Assembly: GCA_027451345.1 (NCBI GenBank)
Contig: DAIDJO010000051.1
Coordinates: 1 to 51,011, forward strand
From: Solirubrobacterales bacterium
GTDB taxonomy: Bacteria > Actinomycetota > Thermoleophilia > Solirubrobacterales > Solirubrobacteraceae
Direction of reading: 5' to 3'
DNA: 51,011 bases
Shown here: positions 40,501 through 48,299 of the stretch, piece by piece
Layout of the letters: each line of letters begins with the position of its first letter
Numbering within the stretch: position 1 is the first letter of the stretch
Position numbers and translations under genes: made by a program
The notes under the pieces: generated by a model
What the model was told of the DNA's origin: nothing
Seen by the model: the letters and a program-made list of their open reading frames with translations, nothing else
The model's database searches: none

Positions 40501-41882
40501 GCCGCCTCCCGCCAGTACGCGGAGACGTGTCCGCGGGCCGTGAGCTCCGCGCGCAGCGCGAGCAGCGCCGTATACGTCGGCAGCGCGTACAGGCGGGCCG
40601 AACCGGCGGCCGCGACCGCCGCGTCGAGCGCCGCGGAGAACTCGGGCACCACGGCGATCGCGGACTCGGGGACGCCGGCGTACTTCAGGCGCACGGCGAG
40701 CTCGGCCGCGCGCGTGCCCGCGCACGTCACCCGCCGGAGGGCCGTCGCCAGCAGCTCGAAGTCGGCGTCCCAGATCCAGGACACGTCGCGGCCGTCGGCG
40801 ATGTTGTCGTTGAGGACCGCGAGCACGTCGAGCTGGTCCGACTCCAGCGCGAGGGTGCGGAGGATCTCGTTGGCGCCGGCCGGGTTCTTGATCAGCAGGA
40901 TCTGCAGGGTCGTCTTGCCGAGCTCGACCGTCTCGGCCCGGCCGAAGGCGGCGGCGGCCCGCTCCAGACCGGCCACGACCGCATCCAGGCCGACGCCGAG
41001 GGCGAGGGCGAGGGTGCTCGCGGCCAGCGCGTTGTAGACGTTGTAGAGGCCCGGGAGGGGCAGTCGCACCGAGCGCGATCCGAGCGGCGTGGCGAGCGTG
41101 AAGGTGGCGGCGCTCGTGCCGTGCAGCTGGATCCGCTCGGCCCGGACCGCGGGGGCGGGGCGTGTGCGGCCGCAGTTCGGACAGTGGTAGCGACCGAGGT
41201 GCCCGAGGTACACCGCGTCGTACCGGTAGGCGGCGCCGCAGCGGCGGCAGTGCGTCGAGTCGGAGGCGTGCTGCATCTCGGGCATCGCCATGGCGTCATC
41301 CTCGACGCCGAAGTACGTGACGTTCTCCCGCTCGCGCCCGAGGTCGGCGATCAACGGGTCATCCGCGTTGAGCACGAGGCAGGTGGCCGGCTCGAGCTCG
41401 GCGACCAGGGCCGCCCAGCGATCCGCGATCGTCTCGAGCTCCCCGTACCGGTCGAGCTGGTCGCGGAACAGGTTGCCGAGCGCGACCGCCCCGGGCCGCA
41501 CCTGCCGGGTGACGGTGTCGAGCCAGAACTCGTCGACCTCGAAGAGGCCGGTGTCACCGGCGATCCCACCGCCGCGCCGCGCCGCCGTGAGCAGCGTCGA
41601 GGCGATGCCGCCCGCCATGTTCGCCCCGGCCCGGTTGTGGACGAGACGTCGCCCCGCGCCCTCGAGGATCGAGGCGACGAGCGAGGCGGTCGTCGTCTTG
41701 CCGTTCGTGGCCGAGATGATCGCGCTGCCACCGCTCAGGCGGTCCGAGAGCCTGCCGATGGCGTCCGGGTCGAGGCGGAGCAGGACCTTCCCGGGGAGGC
41801 TCGTGCCGCCGCCGCGTCCGGTGGCCCGGGCCAGGCGGCCGACCGCGCGAGCGACGGGGACCTCGAGGCTCAGCCGGTTCAC
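40497..41882 (-). CDS. murT: Lipid II isoglutaminyl synthase, Mur-ligase subunit MurT
   Basis: ATP-dependent Mur-type ligase that amidates D-Glu in lipid II using ammonia from GatD. The P-loop is ISATNGKTTTAS (G61-K62-T63), then FEVDEFWLD and LNADDPL. A Cys4 zinc ribbon inserted in the central domain uses C212, C215, C234 and C237, a MurT feature. The C-terminal DUF1727 domain contains IKNPAGANEILRTL and LNDNIADGRDVSWIWDADFE, the latter with the catalytic aspartate. Length 461. ATGA overlaps exist at both ends. Confidence 0.95.
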   Translation of the reverse strand: MNRLSLEVPVARAVGRLARATGRGGGTSLPGKVLLRLDPDAIGRLSDRLSGGSAIISATNGKTTTASLVASILEGAGRRLVHNRAGANMAGGIASTLLTAARRGGGIAGDTGLFEVDEFWLDTVTRQVRPGAVALGNLFRDQLDRYGELETIADRWAALVAELEPATCLVLNADDPLIADLGRERENVTYFGVEDDAMAMPEMQHASDSTHCRRCGAAYRYDAVYLGHLGRYHCPNCGRTRPAPAVRAERIQLHGTSAATFTLATPLGSRSVRLPLPGLYNVYNALAASTLALALGVGLDAVVAGLERAAAAFGRAETVELGKTTLQILLIKNPAGANEILRTLALESDQLDVLAVLNDNIADGRDVSWIWDADFELLATALRRVTCAGTRAAELAVRLKYAGVPESAIAVVPEFSAALDAAVAAAGSARLYALPTYTALLALRAELTARGHVSAYWREAA

Positions 41883-42814
41883 CTGTCCGCCTCCGTGCGC
41901 GCCGCGCCCGCGGCACCCGGCGTCACACGGGTACCGGGCGTCACACGGGTCTCCGGCGCCATCACCGACACGGCTCCCGGGAGCACCCGCAGCGTGGCCG
42001 GCAGCACCGCCAGCGGGTCCCCGTCGGCGTAGATCGTGAACGGCCGCTCGGCGCTCAGCTCAACGGTGCAGCCGCGCAGGATCCGCACCTCGTCCTGCTC
42101 GACGTGGGTGCCGCTGAACACCGTGGGCAGCAGGCGCAGGAAGCGCCGGCGGCGCATGTCGGCGATCAGGACGATGTCGAAGCGCCCGTCATCGAGCGAC
42201 GCCTCCGGCGCCAGGCGCATGCCGCCGCCCTGCATGCCGGCGTTCGCGACCGCCACCGTGTAGCCGTACAGCGCGTGGTCGACCCCGTCGACGCGCAGCT
42301 GGAAGGAGGCGGGGGTCCAACTCATCAGGGCGCGCAGACCACCGTAGGTGTAGACGAACCGCCCCCGGATCACCCGCGCGGCGTTCGCGATCCGGTTCGC
42401 CTCGGAGTCGAACCCGCAGGTGGCGATCCCGAGGAACGCGTGGTCGCCCGCCGCGCCCATGTCGATCGCCCGCGGCACGCCATCGGCGAGCACGCCGGCT
42501 GCCGCGACGGGATCGAGGGGCAGACCGAGGCACCGGGCGAAGTCGTTGCCGCGGCCGCCCGGCAGCACCCCGATGACGGCCCCCGTGCCGCGCGCCGCGT
42601 CGGCCACAGCGGCGGCCAGACCGTCGCCCCCGTAGGCGACCGGCATCTCGGACGCGGCGACGGCCGCCCGGGTCAACTCCCGCGCGTGGGCCAGATCGAC
42701 GGTCAGCTCGACGTGATGCTCGAGGCGGTGCCGCTCGAGCGCGGAGCGCACGGCGGGCAGCGCGCGCATCGCGCGTCCCCCGCCCGAGGTGGGGTTCACG
42801 ATCAGCGAGAGCAT
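41879..42814 (-). CDS. Diacylglycerol/lipid kinase family protein
   Basis: Soluble lipid kinase of the DagK/YegS/sphingosine-kinase superfamily. It shows LIVNPTSGGGRAMRAL, AYGGDGLAAAVADAA (equivalent to GGDGT-N-EV), LPGGRGNDFARCLGLP and DDGRFDIVLI. Probable role is phosphorylation of diacylglycerol or a polyprenol-like lipid at the membrane, possibly recycling lipid carriers. The third residue of the GGDGT motif context (GGDGL) departs from the usual Thr. The C-terminal tail contains a duplicated TRVTPG from an 18-bp repeat. It overlaps murT by 4 nt and the HAD gene by 1 nt. Confidence 0.87.
   Translation of the reverse strand: MLSLIVNPTSGGGRAMRALPAVRSALERHRLEHHVELTVDLAHARELTRAAVAASEMPVAYGGDGLAAAVADAARGTGAVIGVLPGGRGNDFARCLGLPLDPVAAAGVLADGVPRAIDMGAAGDHAFLGIATCGFDSEANRIANAARVIRGRFVYTYGGLRALMSWTPASFQLRVDGVDHALYGYTVAVANAGMQGGGMRLAPEASLDDGRFDIVLIADMRRRRFLRLLPTVFSGTHVEQDEVRILRGCTVELSAERPFTIYADGDPLAVLPATLRVLPGAVSVMAPETRVTPGTRVTPGAAGAARTEADR
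41919..41954. repeat. In-frame 18-bp tandem duplication in the lipid kinase tail
   Basis: Two copies of an 18-bp unit containing CGTCACACGGGT (41921-41932 and 41939-41950) encode TRVTPG twice near the C-terminus. Being a multiple of three, it keeps the frame. Confidence 0.8.
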
Positions 42815-43614
42815 CAGGACGAGAGTACGAGCGTGGCGAGGTCGGGGGCGATCGCGACCGGTGCGGGATCGGCGGCCGCCTCGGCCTGTCCACGACTCGT
42901 CACCCCGGTCAGGACGATCGCCGCGTCGAGCCCGGCCGCCGCGGCACCGGCGAGGTCGGAGACGAGATGGTCGCCGATGACGAGCGTGCGGCCGGGCCCG
43001 AGGCGATCGAGCGCCACCTCGAACACCTGGGGGTCGGGCTTGCCGACGATGCGGGCCGTGGCGCCCGACGCGTACTCGAGCGCCGCCGTCACCGCGCCGG
43101 TGCCGGGGGCGATCCCGCCGTGCGACGGGTAGTTGCGGTCGCGGCCGCCCGAGATCAGCTCGGCGCCGGCGAGCAGGGCCCGGGTCGCGGTGCGCAGCTC
43201 GGCGTAGTCGAAGCCGGCGTGGGCGGTCACCACCACCACGTCCGCCGTCTCGGCGTCCGGCAGATGGTTGACGACGTGGTGGCCGGCGTCGCTCACGTGC
43301 CGATGCAGGGCGGGGGCACCGACGACGAGGACCCGGGCGCCGGGGGCGCGCTCGGCCAGGACGTACTGCACCGCGGAACCGACGCTCACGACCTCCTCGA
43401 CCGACGCGGTGCAGCCGATCGACCAGAGCCGCCGCACGTACTCCTCGGGCGTGTGCGTGGCATCGTTGGTCACGAAGGCCAGGCGCCGCCCGCTCGCGCG
43501 GATCGCGGCGACCGCCTCCGGGGCGCGGTGGGTGGCGACGCCGCCGACCCAGACGGTCCCGTCGAGGTCGAGGATCACATGGTCGTAGGCGCAGAGCAGC
43601 GGGGACAGCGTCAC
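42814..43614 (-). CDS. HAD-IIA family phosphatase (NagD-like)
   Basis: Haloacid dehalogenase-type phosphatase. Motif I is HVILDLDGTVWVGG with nucleophile D and general acid D, motif II is VTNDATHTPEEYVRRL (equivalent to TNNS), and the C-terminal IVGKPDPQVFEVAL and VIGDHLVSDLAGAAAAGLD are the lysine and aspartate motifs. It has an inserted C2 cap as in NagD/AraL. I start at the GTG at 43614 (MTLSPLLCAYD), preceded by GATAAT; the frame stays open to 43695. First gene of the chain ending with the osmolyte-binding protein, with 1-nt overlap to the lipid kinase. Substrate unknown. Confidence 0.88.
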   Translation of the reverse strand: MTLSPLLCAYDHVILDLDGTVWVGGVATHRAPEAVAAIRASGRRLAFVTNDATHTPEEYVRRLWSIGCTASVEEVVSVGSAVQYVLAERAPGARVLVVGAPALHRHVSDAGHHVVNHLPDAETADVVVVTAHAGFDYAELRTATRALLAGAELISGGRDRNYPSHGGIAPGTGAVTAALEYASGATARIVGKPDPQVFEVALDRLGPGRTLVIGDHLVSDLAGAAAAGLDAAIVLTGVTSRGQAEAAADPAPVAIAPDLATLVLSS

Positions 43615-43620
43615 GGCCCG

Positions 43621-43626
43621 ATTATC
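43621..43626 (-). promoter_or_regulatory. -10-like GATAAT before the HAD-murT-gatD unit
   Basis: On the minus strand GATAAT (5 of 6 to TATAAT) ends 6 nt before the GTG start of the HAD gene. It could drive a leaderless transcript for the six-gene overlapping unit. Confidence 0.45.
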
Positions 43627-43643
43627 GCCTGACACCGCGGCGC

Positions 43644-44351
43644 TCACTGCCGAAAGAGCGAGCCCTGCGCGGGCGGCGGAGGATCGAAGAGGCACTCGGG
43701 ACCGTCGTAGCGGGCGTCGTTGACCGCCGGGCCGACGGGCCGCAGCGCCAAGGCGTCGGGCGCGAGACCGACGAGCAGCCGGTCGAGCTCCTCGGCCGGC
43801 GTCTCCCGGCCCAGCCAGGCCGCCTCGGCCTCCGGCGGGAGGATCACCGGCATGCGGTCATGGACCGCTGCCACGAGCGCGTTGGCGGCCGTCGTGACGA
43901 TCGTGCAGCTGCGCAGCTCCTCTGGCGTGCCCCGATGCCAGACCGACCACAGCCCGGCAAAGGCGAACGGCTCCCCGTCGGCCCGGGTGATGTGCACGGG
44001 TTGCTTGCGCCGCTCCCCGGGGATCGGCTGCCATTCGTAGAACCCGTCGGCCGGGATCAGGCAGCGGAAGCGCTCGAATGGGATACGGAAGGCCGGGCGC
44101 TCCCGCAGCGTCTCGGCCCGGGCGTTGATCATCTTGACGCCGCCCCCGGTGTCCGTGGCCCAGCTCGGGACGAGCCCCCAGCGCAGGCGCTCGCCGCGGG
44201 GTCGGCCCTCGACATCGGTGGTGACGGCCAGGACGTCCGTGCCCGGGGCGATGTTGTAGTACGGCGGCTCGAGGACGGCGGCCTCACCCACGGGGAACCG
44301 GGCGCGCAGCTGCGCGGGATCGACGGGCCTCAGGGAATAGCGGCCGCACAC
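43644..44351 (-). CDS. SOS response-associated peptidase (SRAP/YedK/HMCES family)
   Basis: Forms a thiazolidine crosslink with abasic sites in single-stranded DNA and thereby shields them. The protein must begin Met-Cys so that Cys2 is freed after Met removal, so the start is the GTG at 44351 (VCGRYSLRPVD) and not an upstream codon. Other conserved blocks are YYNIAPGTDV, RWGLVPSWA, INARAETL, CLIPADGFYEWQ (catalytic Glu) and VHDRMPVIL (catalytic His). Length 235. It precedes the HAD gene by 29 nt. No LexA box was found directly upstream. Confidence 0.94.
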   Translation of the reverse strand: MCGRYSLRPVDPAQLRARFPVGEAAVLEPPYYNIAPGTDVLAVTTDVEGRPRGERLRWGLVPSWATDTGGGVKMINARAETLRERPAFRIPFERFRCLIPADGFYEWQPIPGERRKQPVHITRADGEPFAFAGLWSVWHRGTPEELRSCTIVTTAANALVAAVHDRMPVILPPEAEAAWLGRETPAEELDRLLVGLAPDALALRPVGPAVNDARYDGPECLFDPPPPAQGSLFRQ

Positions 44352-44389
44352 GGCGGTGTCGCTGTCGGGACGCTCAGCGGCCGCGTGCG

Positions 44390-45019
44390 TCAGCGGCCAC
44401 CCGCGCGCGCGGCGGACTGCTGCGCGCGCTTGGCCAGCGCGGCCTTCTGCCGGCGGCGGCCCCACAGCGCGAGCCCGGCGATCACGACGATCACGAGCGC
44501 GAACCCGTAGAAGATGGCGAGGTCGAGCGAGATGCCGCCGGCCGCCTGCCCGACACCCTCGACGAGGCCGAAGCCGAGCGCGAGGATGCCGATGACCGCG
44601 ACGAGCAGAATCACGACCCCGCGGACGCGCGCGACGATGCCGGCGCTCGACGGCGGGGCGATCAGCCCGAAGATGCGCAGGACGAGCAGCTGGCGCGAGC
44701 TCGGCGCCTCGACGCCGAGGCGCTCGGTCGCGACCTTCAGATCGCCGGCGCGACGCTCGGCGAGCGCCAGCGACGCGTCCGCCATCCGGCGCAGCTGCAG
44801 GCGCTCCTGGGGGCGGGCCGCGGCGAGCGCCCGGGCGAAGTGCTCACGGGCCTTCTTGGCGTCGTACTTCTCCGCGGCGCGGGCGCCGAGGATCGCCTGG
44901 GCGGCCGCCCGGTAGCGCGTCTCGGCCTCGAGCTCCTCATCGCTGCGGGATTCAAGGGCCTGCATCGCGGCGAGCTGGCCCTTCTGTTCGATGCGGATGG
45001 CGCGCTGTTGCTTCGGCAT
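44390..45019 (-). CDS. Unknown two-TM membrane protein with TPR-like N-terminus
   Basis: I do not recognise the family. The 209-residue product has a charged, helical cytoplasmic N-terminus (residues 1-115) in which AAQAILGARAAEKYDAKKAREHF-like helices suggest one or two tetratricopeptide-type repeats. A TM helix follows at about 130-152, a short outside loop, a second TM at about 166-188, and a basic C-terminus (GRRRQKAALAKRAQQ). The N-terminus MPKQQRAIRIEQKGQ is strongly basic. A TAGACT hexamer 7 nt before the ATG indicates a leaderless transcript. It starts 14 nt after the DUF3037 stop, possibly in one unit with it. Confidence 0.72.
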   Translation of the reverse strand: MPKQQRAIRIEQKGQLAAMQALESRSDEELEAETRYRAAAQAILGARAAEKYDAKKAREHFARALAAARPQERLQLRRMADASLALAERRAGDLKVATERLGVEAPSSRQLLVLRIFGLIAPPSSAGIVARVRGVVILLVAVIGILALGFGLVEGVGQAAGGISLDLAIFYGFALVIVVIAGLALWGRRRQKAALAKRAQQSAARAGGR

Positions 45020-45026
45020 GACGGGG

Positions 45027-45032
45027 AGTCTA
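45027..45032 (-). promoter_or_regulatory. -10-like TAGACT before the unknown membrane protein
   Basis: On the minus strand TAGACT ends 7 nt before the ATG at 45019 and no ribosome site intervenes. The hexamer is in the 14-bp gap after the DUF3037 gene. Confidence 0.45.
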
Positions 45033-45033
45033 C

Positions 45034-45432
45034 TTACGCCCCGGCGCCCTCGACGGTGACCAGCTGCGTCATGAGCCGGTCGAGCACCGCCTCCGGTTCG
45101 CCGCAGACCCCGCCGTGCACCGAGGAGGTCTGGATGATCGTGCTCGACGGCGCGACGAGCCAGTGGAACCGCTCGGACTGCGGGAGGGCGGCGATCGGCC
45201 CGGCGCCGGCCTCGCCCGCGGCCACCCGCACCCGCGCGTCGAGGTGCTCGCGCACCGTCTCGAGGTCGATGTTCGGGGCGAGCGCCCGGATGCGGCGCGG
45301 GTCGAGCGCGACCCGCGCCCGCAGGAATCGGCGTGTGCGGCAGAACAGGATCACCCCGACGTTGACGAACTCCTCGCGCTCGACGCGGGGCACGACGCGC
45401 AGCACGGCGTACTGGAAGGGCTCAGGCGACAC
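45034..45432 (-). CDS. DUF3037 domain protein
   Basis: A 132-residue protein of the DUF3037 family, recognised by FQYAVLRVVPRVEREEFVNVGVILFC near its N-terminus, followed by a helical region (RIRALAPNIDLETVREHLDARV) and a C-terminal FHWLVAPSSTIIQTSSVHGG block. The function is unknown. GTG at 45432 gives MSPEPFQYAVLR and an 11-nt overlap with the HipA-like kinase gene, a pairing I recall from many genomes, including non-actinobacteria. The two are likely one functional unit. Confidence 0.85.
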   Translation of the reverse strand: MSPEPFQYAVLRVVPRVEREEFVNVGVILFCRTRRFLRARVALDPRRIRALAPNIDLETVREHLDARVRVAAGEAGAGPIAALPQSERFHWLVAPSSTIIQTSSVHGGVCGEPEAVLDRLMTQLVTVEGAGA

Positions 45433-46183
45433 GGGCCGCCTCCGCCTCCGCGACGAACCCCCGCGGCGCCTGCAGCCGCGCGCACAGGTAGGCGACGTAC
45501 TCCTCCCGGTCGGCGGCCGGATCGGCGCCGAGCCACTCGTCGGGCACGAGCGCCACAGCGGCCGCGACCCGACCCCGGTCCAGCACGGCGGCGAGTCGCG
45601 CATCGGCCCGTGCCAGCTCGGCGGCGAGCGGCAGGAGCACGTGGTCGGCGATGAGCGGGAACGGCTCGTGCGCCCGCGCCACCAGATCGCCCCCGGCGTG
45701 GTGCTGGTAGAGCGCCGCGCCGTGGTCGATCAGCCACGTCGCGTGGTGCCAGACGAGCAGGTTCGGATTGCGCGGCGTCCGGTCGACGTTGCTCGTGAAC
45801 GCGTCGAGCCAGACGATCTCAGACGCGCGGACCGGGTCGATCTCGGCGGGGCGTGCCGGGTTGTAGTCGAGCGCTCCCGGGAGAAAGTCGATGCCACAGT
45901 TGAGGCCGGCGCTTCCGGTGACGAGCTCGTTGATCTCCGGATCGGGCTCGGTCCGCCCGAGCTCCGGAGGAACCTCGACGAGGACGATCTCGGGGACCGG
46001 CAGCCCGGCCGACCGCGCGAGCTCGCCGACGATCACCTCCGCCACGAGCGCCTTGCGCCCCTGGCCGGCCGCGCGGAACTTGACGACGTAGAGGCCGTCG
46101 TCGTCGGCCTCGACGATCCCGGGGAGCGAGCCGCCCTCGCGCAACGGCGCCGCGTAGCGCGTGGCGCACACCTTCCTCAGCAT
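45422..46183 (-). CDS. HipA-like protein kinase-fold protein
   Basis: Single-domain 253-residue protein of the HipA-family kinase type (older annotations confuse it with aminotransferases). The nucleotide-binding lysine lies in GLYVVKFRAAGQGRKALVAE, with the helix glutamate in VAEVIVGELA. The catalytic loop is WLDAFTSNVDRTPRNPNLLVW and the metal-binding aspartate is in TWLIDHGAALY. All kinase key residues appear intact. Unlike classic HipA it lacks the N-terminal subdomain and a HipB antitoxin partner; its partner gene is DUF3037. Target unknown. Divergent from the Ddn-like gene. Confidence 0.82.
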   Translation of the reverse strand: MLRKVCATRYAAPLREGGSLPGIVEADDDGLYVVKFRAAGQGRKALVAEVIVGELARSAGLPVPEIVLVEVPPELGRTEPDPEINELVTGSAGLNCGIDFLPGALDYNPARPAEIDPVRASEIVWLDAFTSNVDRTPRNPNLLVWHHATWLIDHGAALYQHHAGGDLVARAHEPFPLIADHVLLPLAAELARADARLAAVLDRGRVAAAVALVPDEWLGADPAADREEYVAYLCARLQAPRGFVAEAEAARVA

Positions 46184-46234
46184 GCGAGGATCATGTCAGC
46201 GCACGCAACCCTCACGTCCAAGGAGCAGAGCCCA

Positions 46235-46648
46235 GTGTCGATGGCCGACTTCAACACGCAGGTGATCAACGAGTTCCGGGAGAGCGGCGGCCGGGTCGGG
46301 GGGATGTTCGAGTCGATGCCGCTGCTGCTCCTCCATCACCTCGGCGCCAGGAGCGGGACCGAGCGCGTCACGCCGCTCGCCTATCTCGAGGACAACGGCC
46401 GTTACGCGGTCTTCGCCTCCAAGGGCGGCGCTCCCGAGCACCCCGCCTGGTACCACAACCTGAAGGCCCACCCGGAGACGCGCATCGAGGTCGGAGGGCA
46501 GACGCTCGAGGTCACCGCCCACGAGGCCGATCCCGACGAGCGCGACCGGATCTACGCCGAGCAGGCGTCCCGCTCCCCGCAGTTCGCCGAGTATCAGGCG
46601 CAGACGACGCGGCGCATCCCGGTGATGCTGCTGACGCCGAGGGACTGA
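46235..46648 (+). CDS. Ddn-like nitroreductase (F420/deazaflavin-dependent family)
   Basis: Split-barrel flavin/deazaflavin oxidoreductase of the DUF385/Ddn family. It has FNTQVINEFRESGGRVGGMFE, LLLLHHLGARSGTERVTPLAYL, FASKGGAPEHPAWYHNLKAHPE and AEQASRSPQFAEYQAQTTR. This family binds F420, so the host probably makes that cofactor. The start is uncertain: GTG at 46235 has AAGGAG 9 nt upstream, ATG at 46241 is 6 nt later, and an in-frame ATG at 46193 would add 14 residues. Length 137. Substrate unknown. It is 16 nt upstream of the GMC oxidoreductase gene. Confidence 0.88.
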   Translation: MSMADFNTQVINEFRESGGRVGGMFESMPLLLLHHLGARSGTERVTPLAYLEDNGRYAVFASKGGAPEHPAWYHNLKAHPETRIEVGGQTLEVTAHEADPDERDRIYAEQASRSPQFAEYQAQTTRRIPVMLLTPRD

Positions 46649-46664
46649 GTCGCCGCCGGCGCGG

Positions 46665-48299
46665 ATGAGCGAGCCCGACCACGACTACGACTGGCTGATC
46701 GTCGGCTCCGGGTTCGGCGGCAGCGTCTGCGCCCTGCGCCTGGCCGAGAAGGGGTATCGGGTCGCGGTGCTCGAGTGCGGGCGGCGCTTCGCCGACGCCG
46801 ACTTCGCGCGGCGCACCGCGGAGGTCCGCCGCTACAACTGGGTGCCGCACCTCGGGCTGCGGGGCATCCTGCGCCTGAGCGTGTTCCGCGACGTGTTCGT
46901 CCTCTCGGGTTGCGGGGTCGGCGGGGGCAGCCTCGGCTACGCGAACACGCTCTACCGCGCGCGGCCCGGCTTCTACGCCCACCCCCAGTGGGCCGAGCTC
47001 GCCGACTGGGAGCGCGAGCTCGAGCCGTTCTACGCGGAGGCCGAGCGGATGCTCGGCGTCACCGCCTATGACCGCGACGGGCCGGCCGACGTGCTGCTGC
47101 GCGAGTACGGGGAGTCGATCGGCGTCGGCGGGACGTACCGCCGCACCCCCGTCGGCGTCTTCCTCGGCGAGCCGGGCGTCACCGTGCCCGACCCGTACTT
47201 CGGTGGCGAGGGGCCCGCGCGCACGGGCTGCACCCGCTGCGGCAACTGCATGATCGGGTGCCGGCACGGCGCCAAGAACACGCTCGTCAAGAACTACCTG
47301 TGGTTCGCCGAGCGGCTCGGCGTCGAGATCCTCCCGGACCGGGCGGTGACCGATATCCGCCCGCTCGGCGACGGCACCGGGGCCGACGGCTACGCCGTGA
47401 CCCACGAGCGCTCCGGCGCGATCCTGCGCCGTCGGCGGCGGACCGTCCGCGCGCGCGGCGTGATCGTCGCCGCGGGCGCCCTGGGCACCAACCGCCTGCT
47501 GCAGCGCTGCCGGCTCAGTGGGTCGCTCCCGCGCCTCTCCGACCGGCTCGGGTACGCGGTGCGCACCAACAGTGAGGCGATCATCTCCGTCTGCGCCCCC
47601 GAGGGATCGGACTATGACTTCAGTGACTCGGTCGCGATCACCTCGAGCATCCACACCGACCCTGAGACGCACATCGAGGTCGTCACCTACGGGCAGGGCG
47701 GGGACAGCCAGGGCCTGCTGCGGCAGCTGATGGTGACCGCGGGGCGGCGCGGGACACGCCCCCTGCACTTCCTGCTGGCCGTCGCGCGTCACCCGCGGCT
47801 GGCCCTGTCCGCGCTGCGGATCCGCGGCACGTCGCGCCGCTCGGTGATCCTGCTCGTGATGCAGTCACTCGACAACTCGATGCGGCTGAAGGTCAAGCGG
47901 CGCCTGCCGAACGGGGCGGTGCTCCTCACCACCGAGCAGGACCCGCTGCACCCCAACCCGGACAGCATCCCGGCGGCCTATGAGGCCGCCCGATGGTTCG
48001 CGCGACGGATCGGCGGCACGGCGTACTCCGGGATCACCGAGGCGGTGCTCGGGATCCCGCTCACCGCGCACATCCTCGGGGGCGCGGTGATCGGTGCGGG
48101 GCCGGAGAGCGGCGTCGTCGACGCCCGCCACCGGGTCTTCGGCTACGAGAACCTGCTCGTGTGCGACGGGGCCGCCGTGCCGACGAATGTCGGGGCGAAC
48201 CCGAGCCTGACGATCACGGCGCTCGCGGAACGGGCAATGACGTTCGTATCGCCCAAGCACGAACAGGAGGAAGCCAGTGCGGTATCGCAAGCTCGGTAG
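46665..48299 (+). CDS. GMC-family FAD oxidoreductase (cholesterol-oxidase-like)
   Basis: Flavoprotein alcohol/sterol oxidoreductase. The FAD motif is DWLIVGSGFGGSVCALRLAEKG, with GCGVGGGSLGYANTLY after it. A cysteine-rich block CTRCGNCMIGC precedes RHGAKNTLVKNYL; its CxxCxxCxxxC spacing resembles a 4Fe-4S motif and is known in this subfamily. The C-terminal GMC region has TAHILGGAVIGAGPESGVVDARHRVFGYENLLVCDGA in sequence order, then NVGANPSLTITALAERAM with the catalytic asparagine. Length 544. No signal peptide. It overlaps the aldo-keto reductase gene by 23 nt. Electron acceptor and substrate are unknown. Confidence 0.88.
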   Translation: MSEPDHDYDWLIVGSGFGGSVCALRLAEKGYRVAVLECGRRFADADFARRTAEVRRYNWVPHLGLRGILRLSVFRDVFVLSGCGVGGGSLGYANTLYRARPGFYAHPQWAELADWERELEPFYAEAERMLGVTAYDRDGPADVLLREYGESIGVGGTYRRTPVGVFLGEPGVTVPDPYFGGEGPARTGCTRCGNCMIGCRHGAKNTLVKNYLWFAERLGVEILPDRAVTDIRPLGDGTGADGYAVTHERSGAILRRRRRTVRARGVIVAAGALGTNRLLQRCRLSGSLPRLSDRLGYAVRTNSEAIISVCAPEGSDYDFSDSVAITSSIHTDPETHIEVVTYGQGGDSQGLLRQLMVTAGRRGTRPLHFLLAVARHPRLALSALRIRGTSRRSVILLVMQSLDNSMRLKVKRRLPNGAVLLTTEQDPLHPNPDSIPAAYEAARWFARRIGGTAYSGITEAVLGIPLTAHILGGAVIGAGPESGVVDARHRVFGYENLLVCDGAAVPTNVGANPSLTITALAERAMTFVSPKHEQEEASAVSQAR

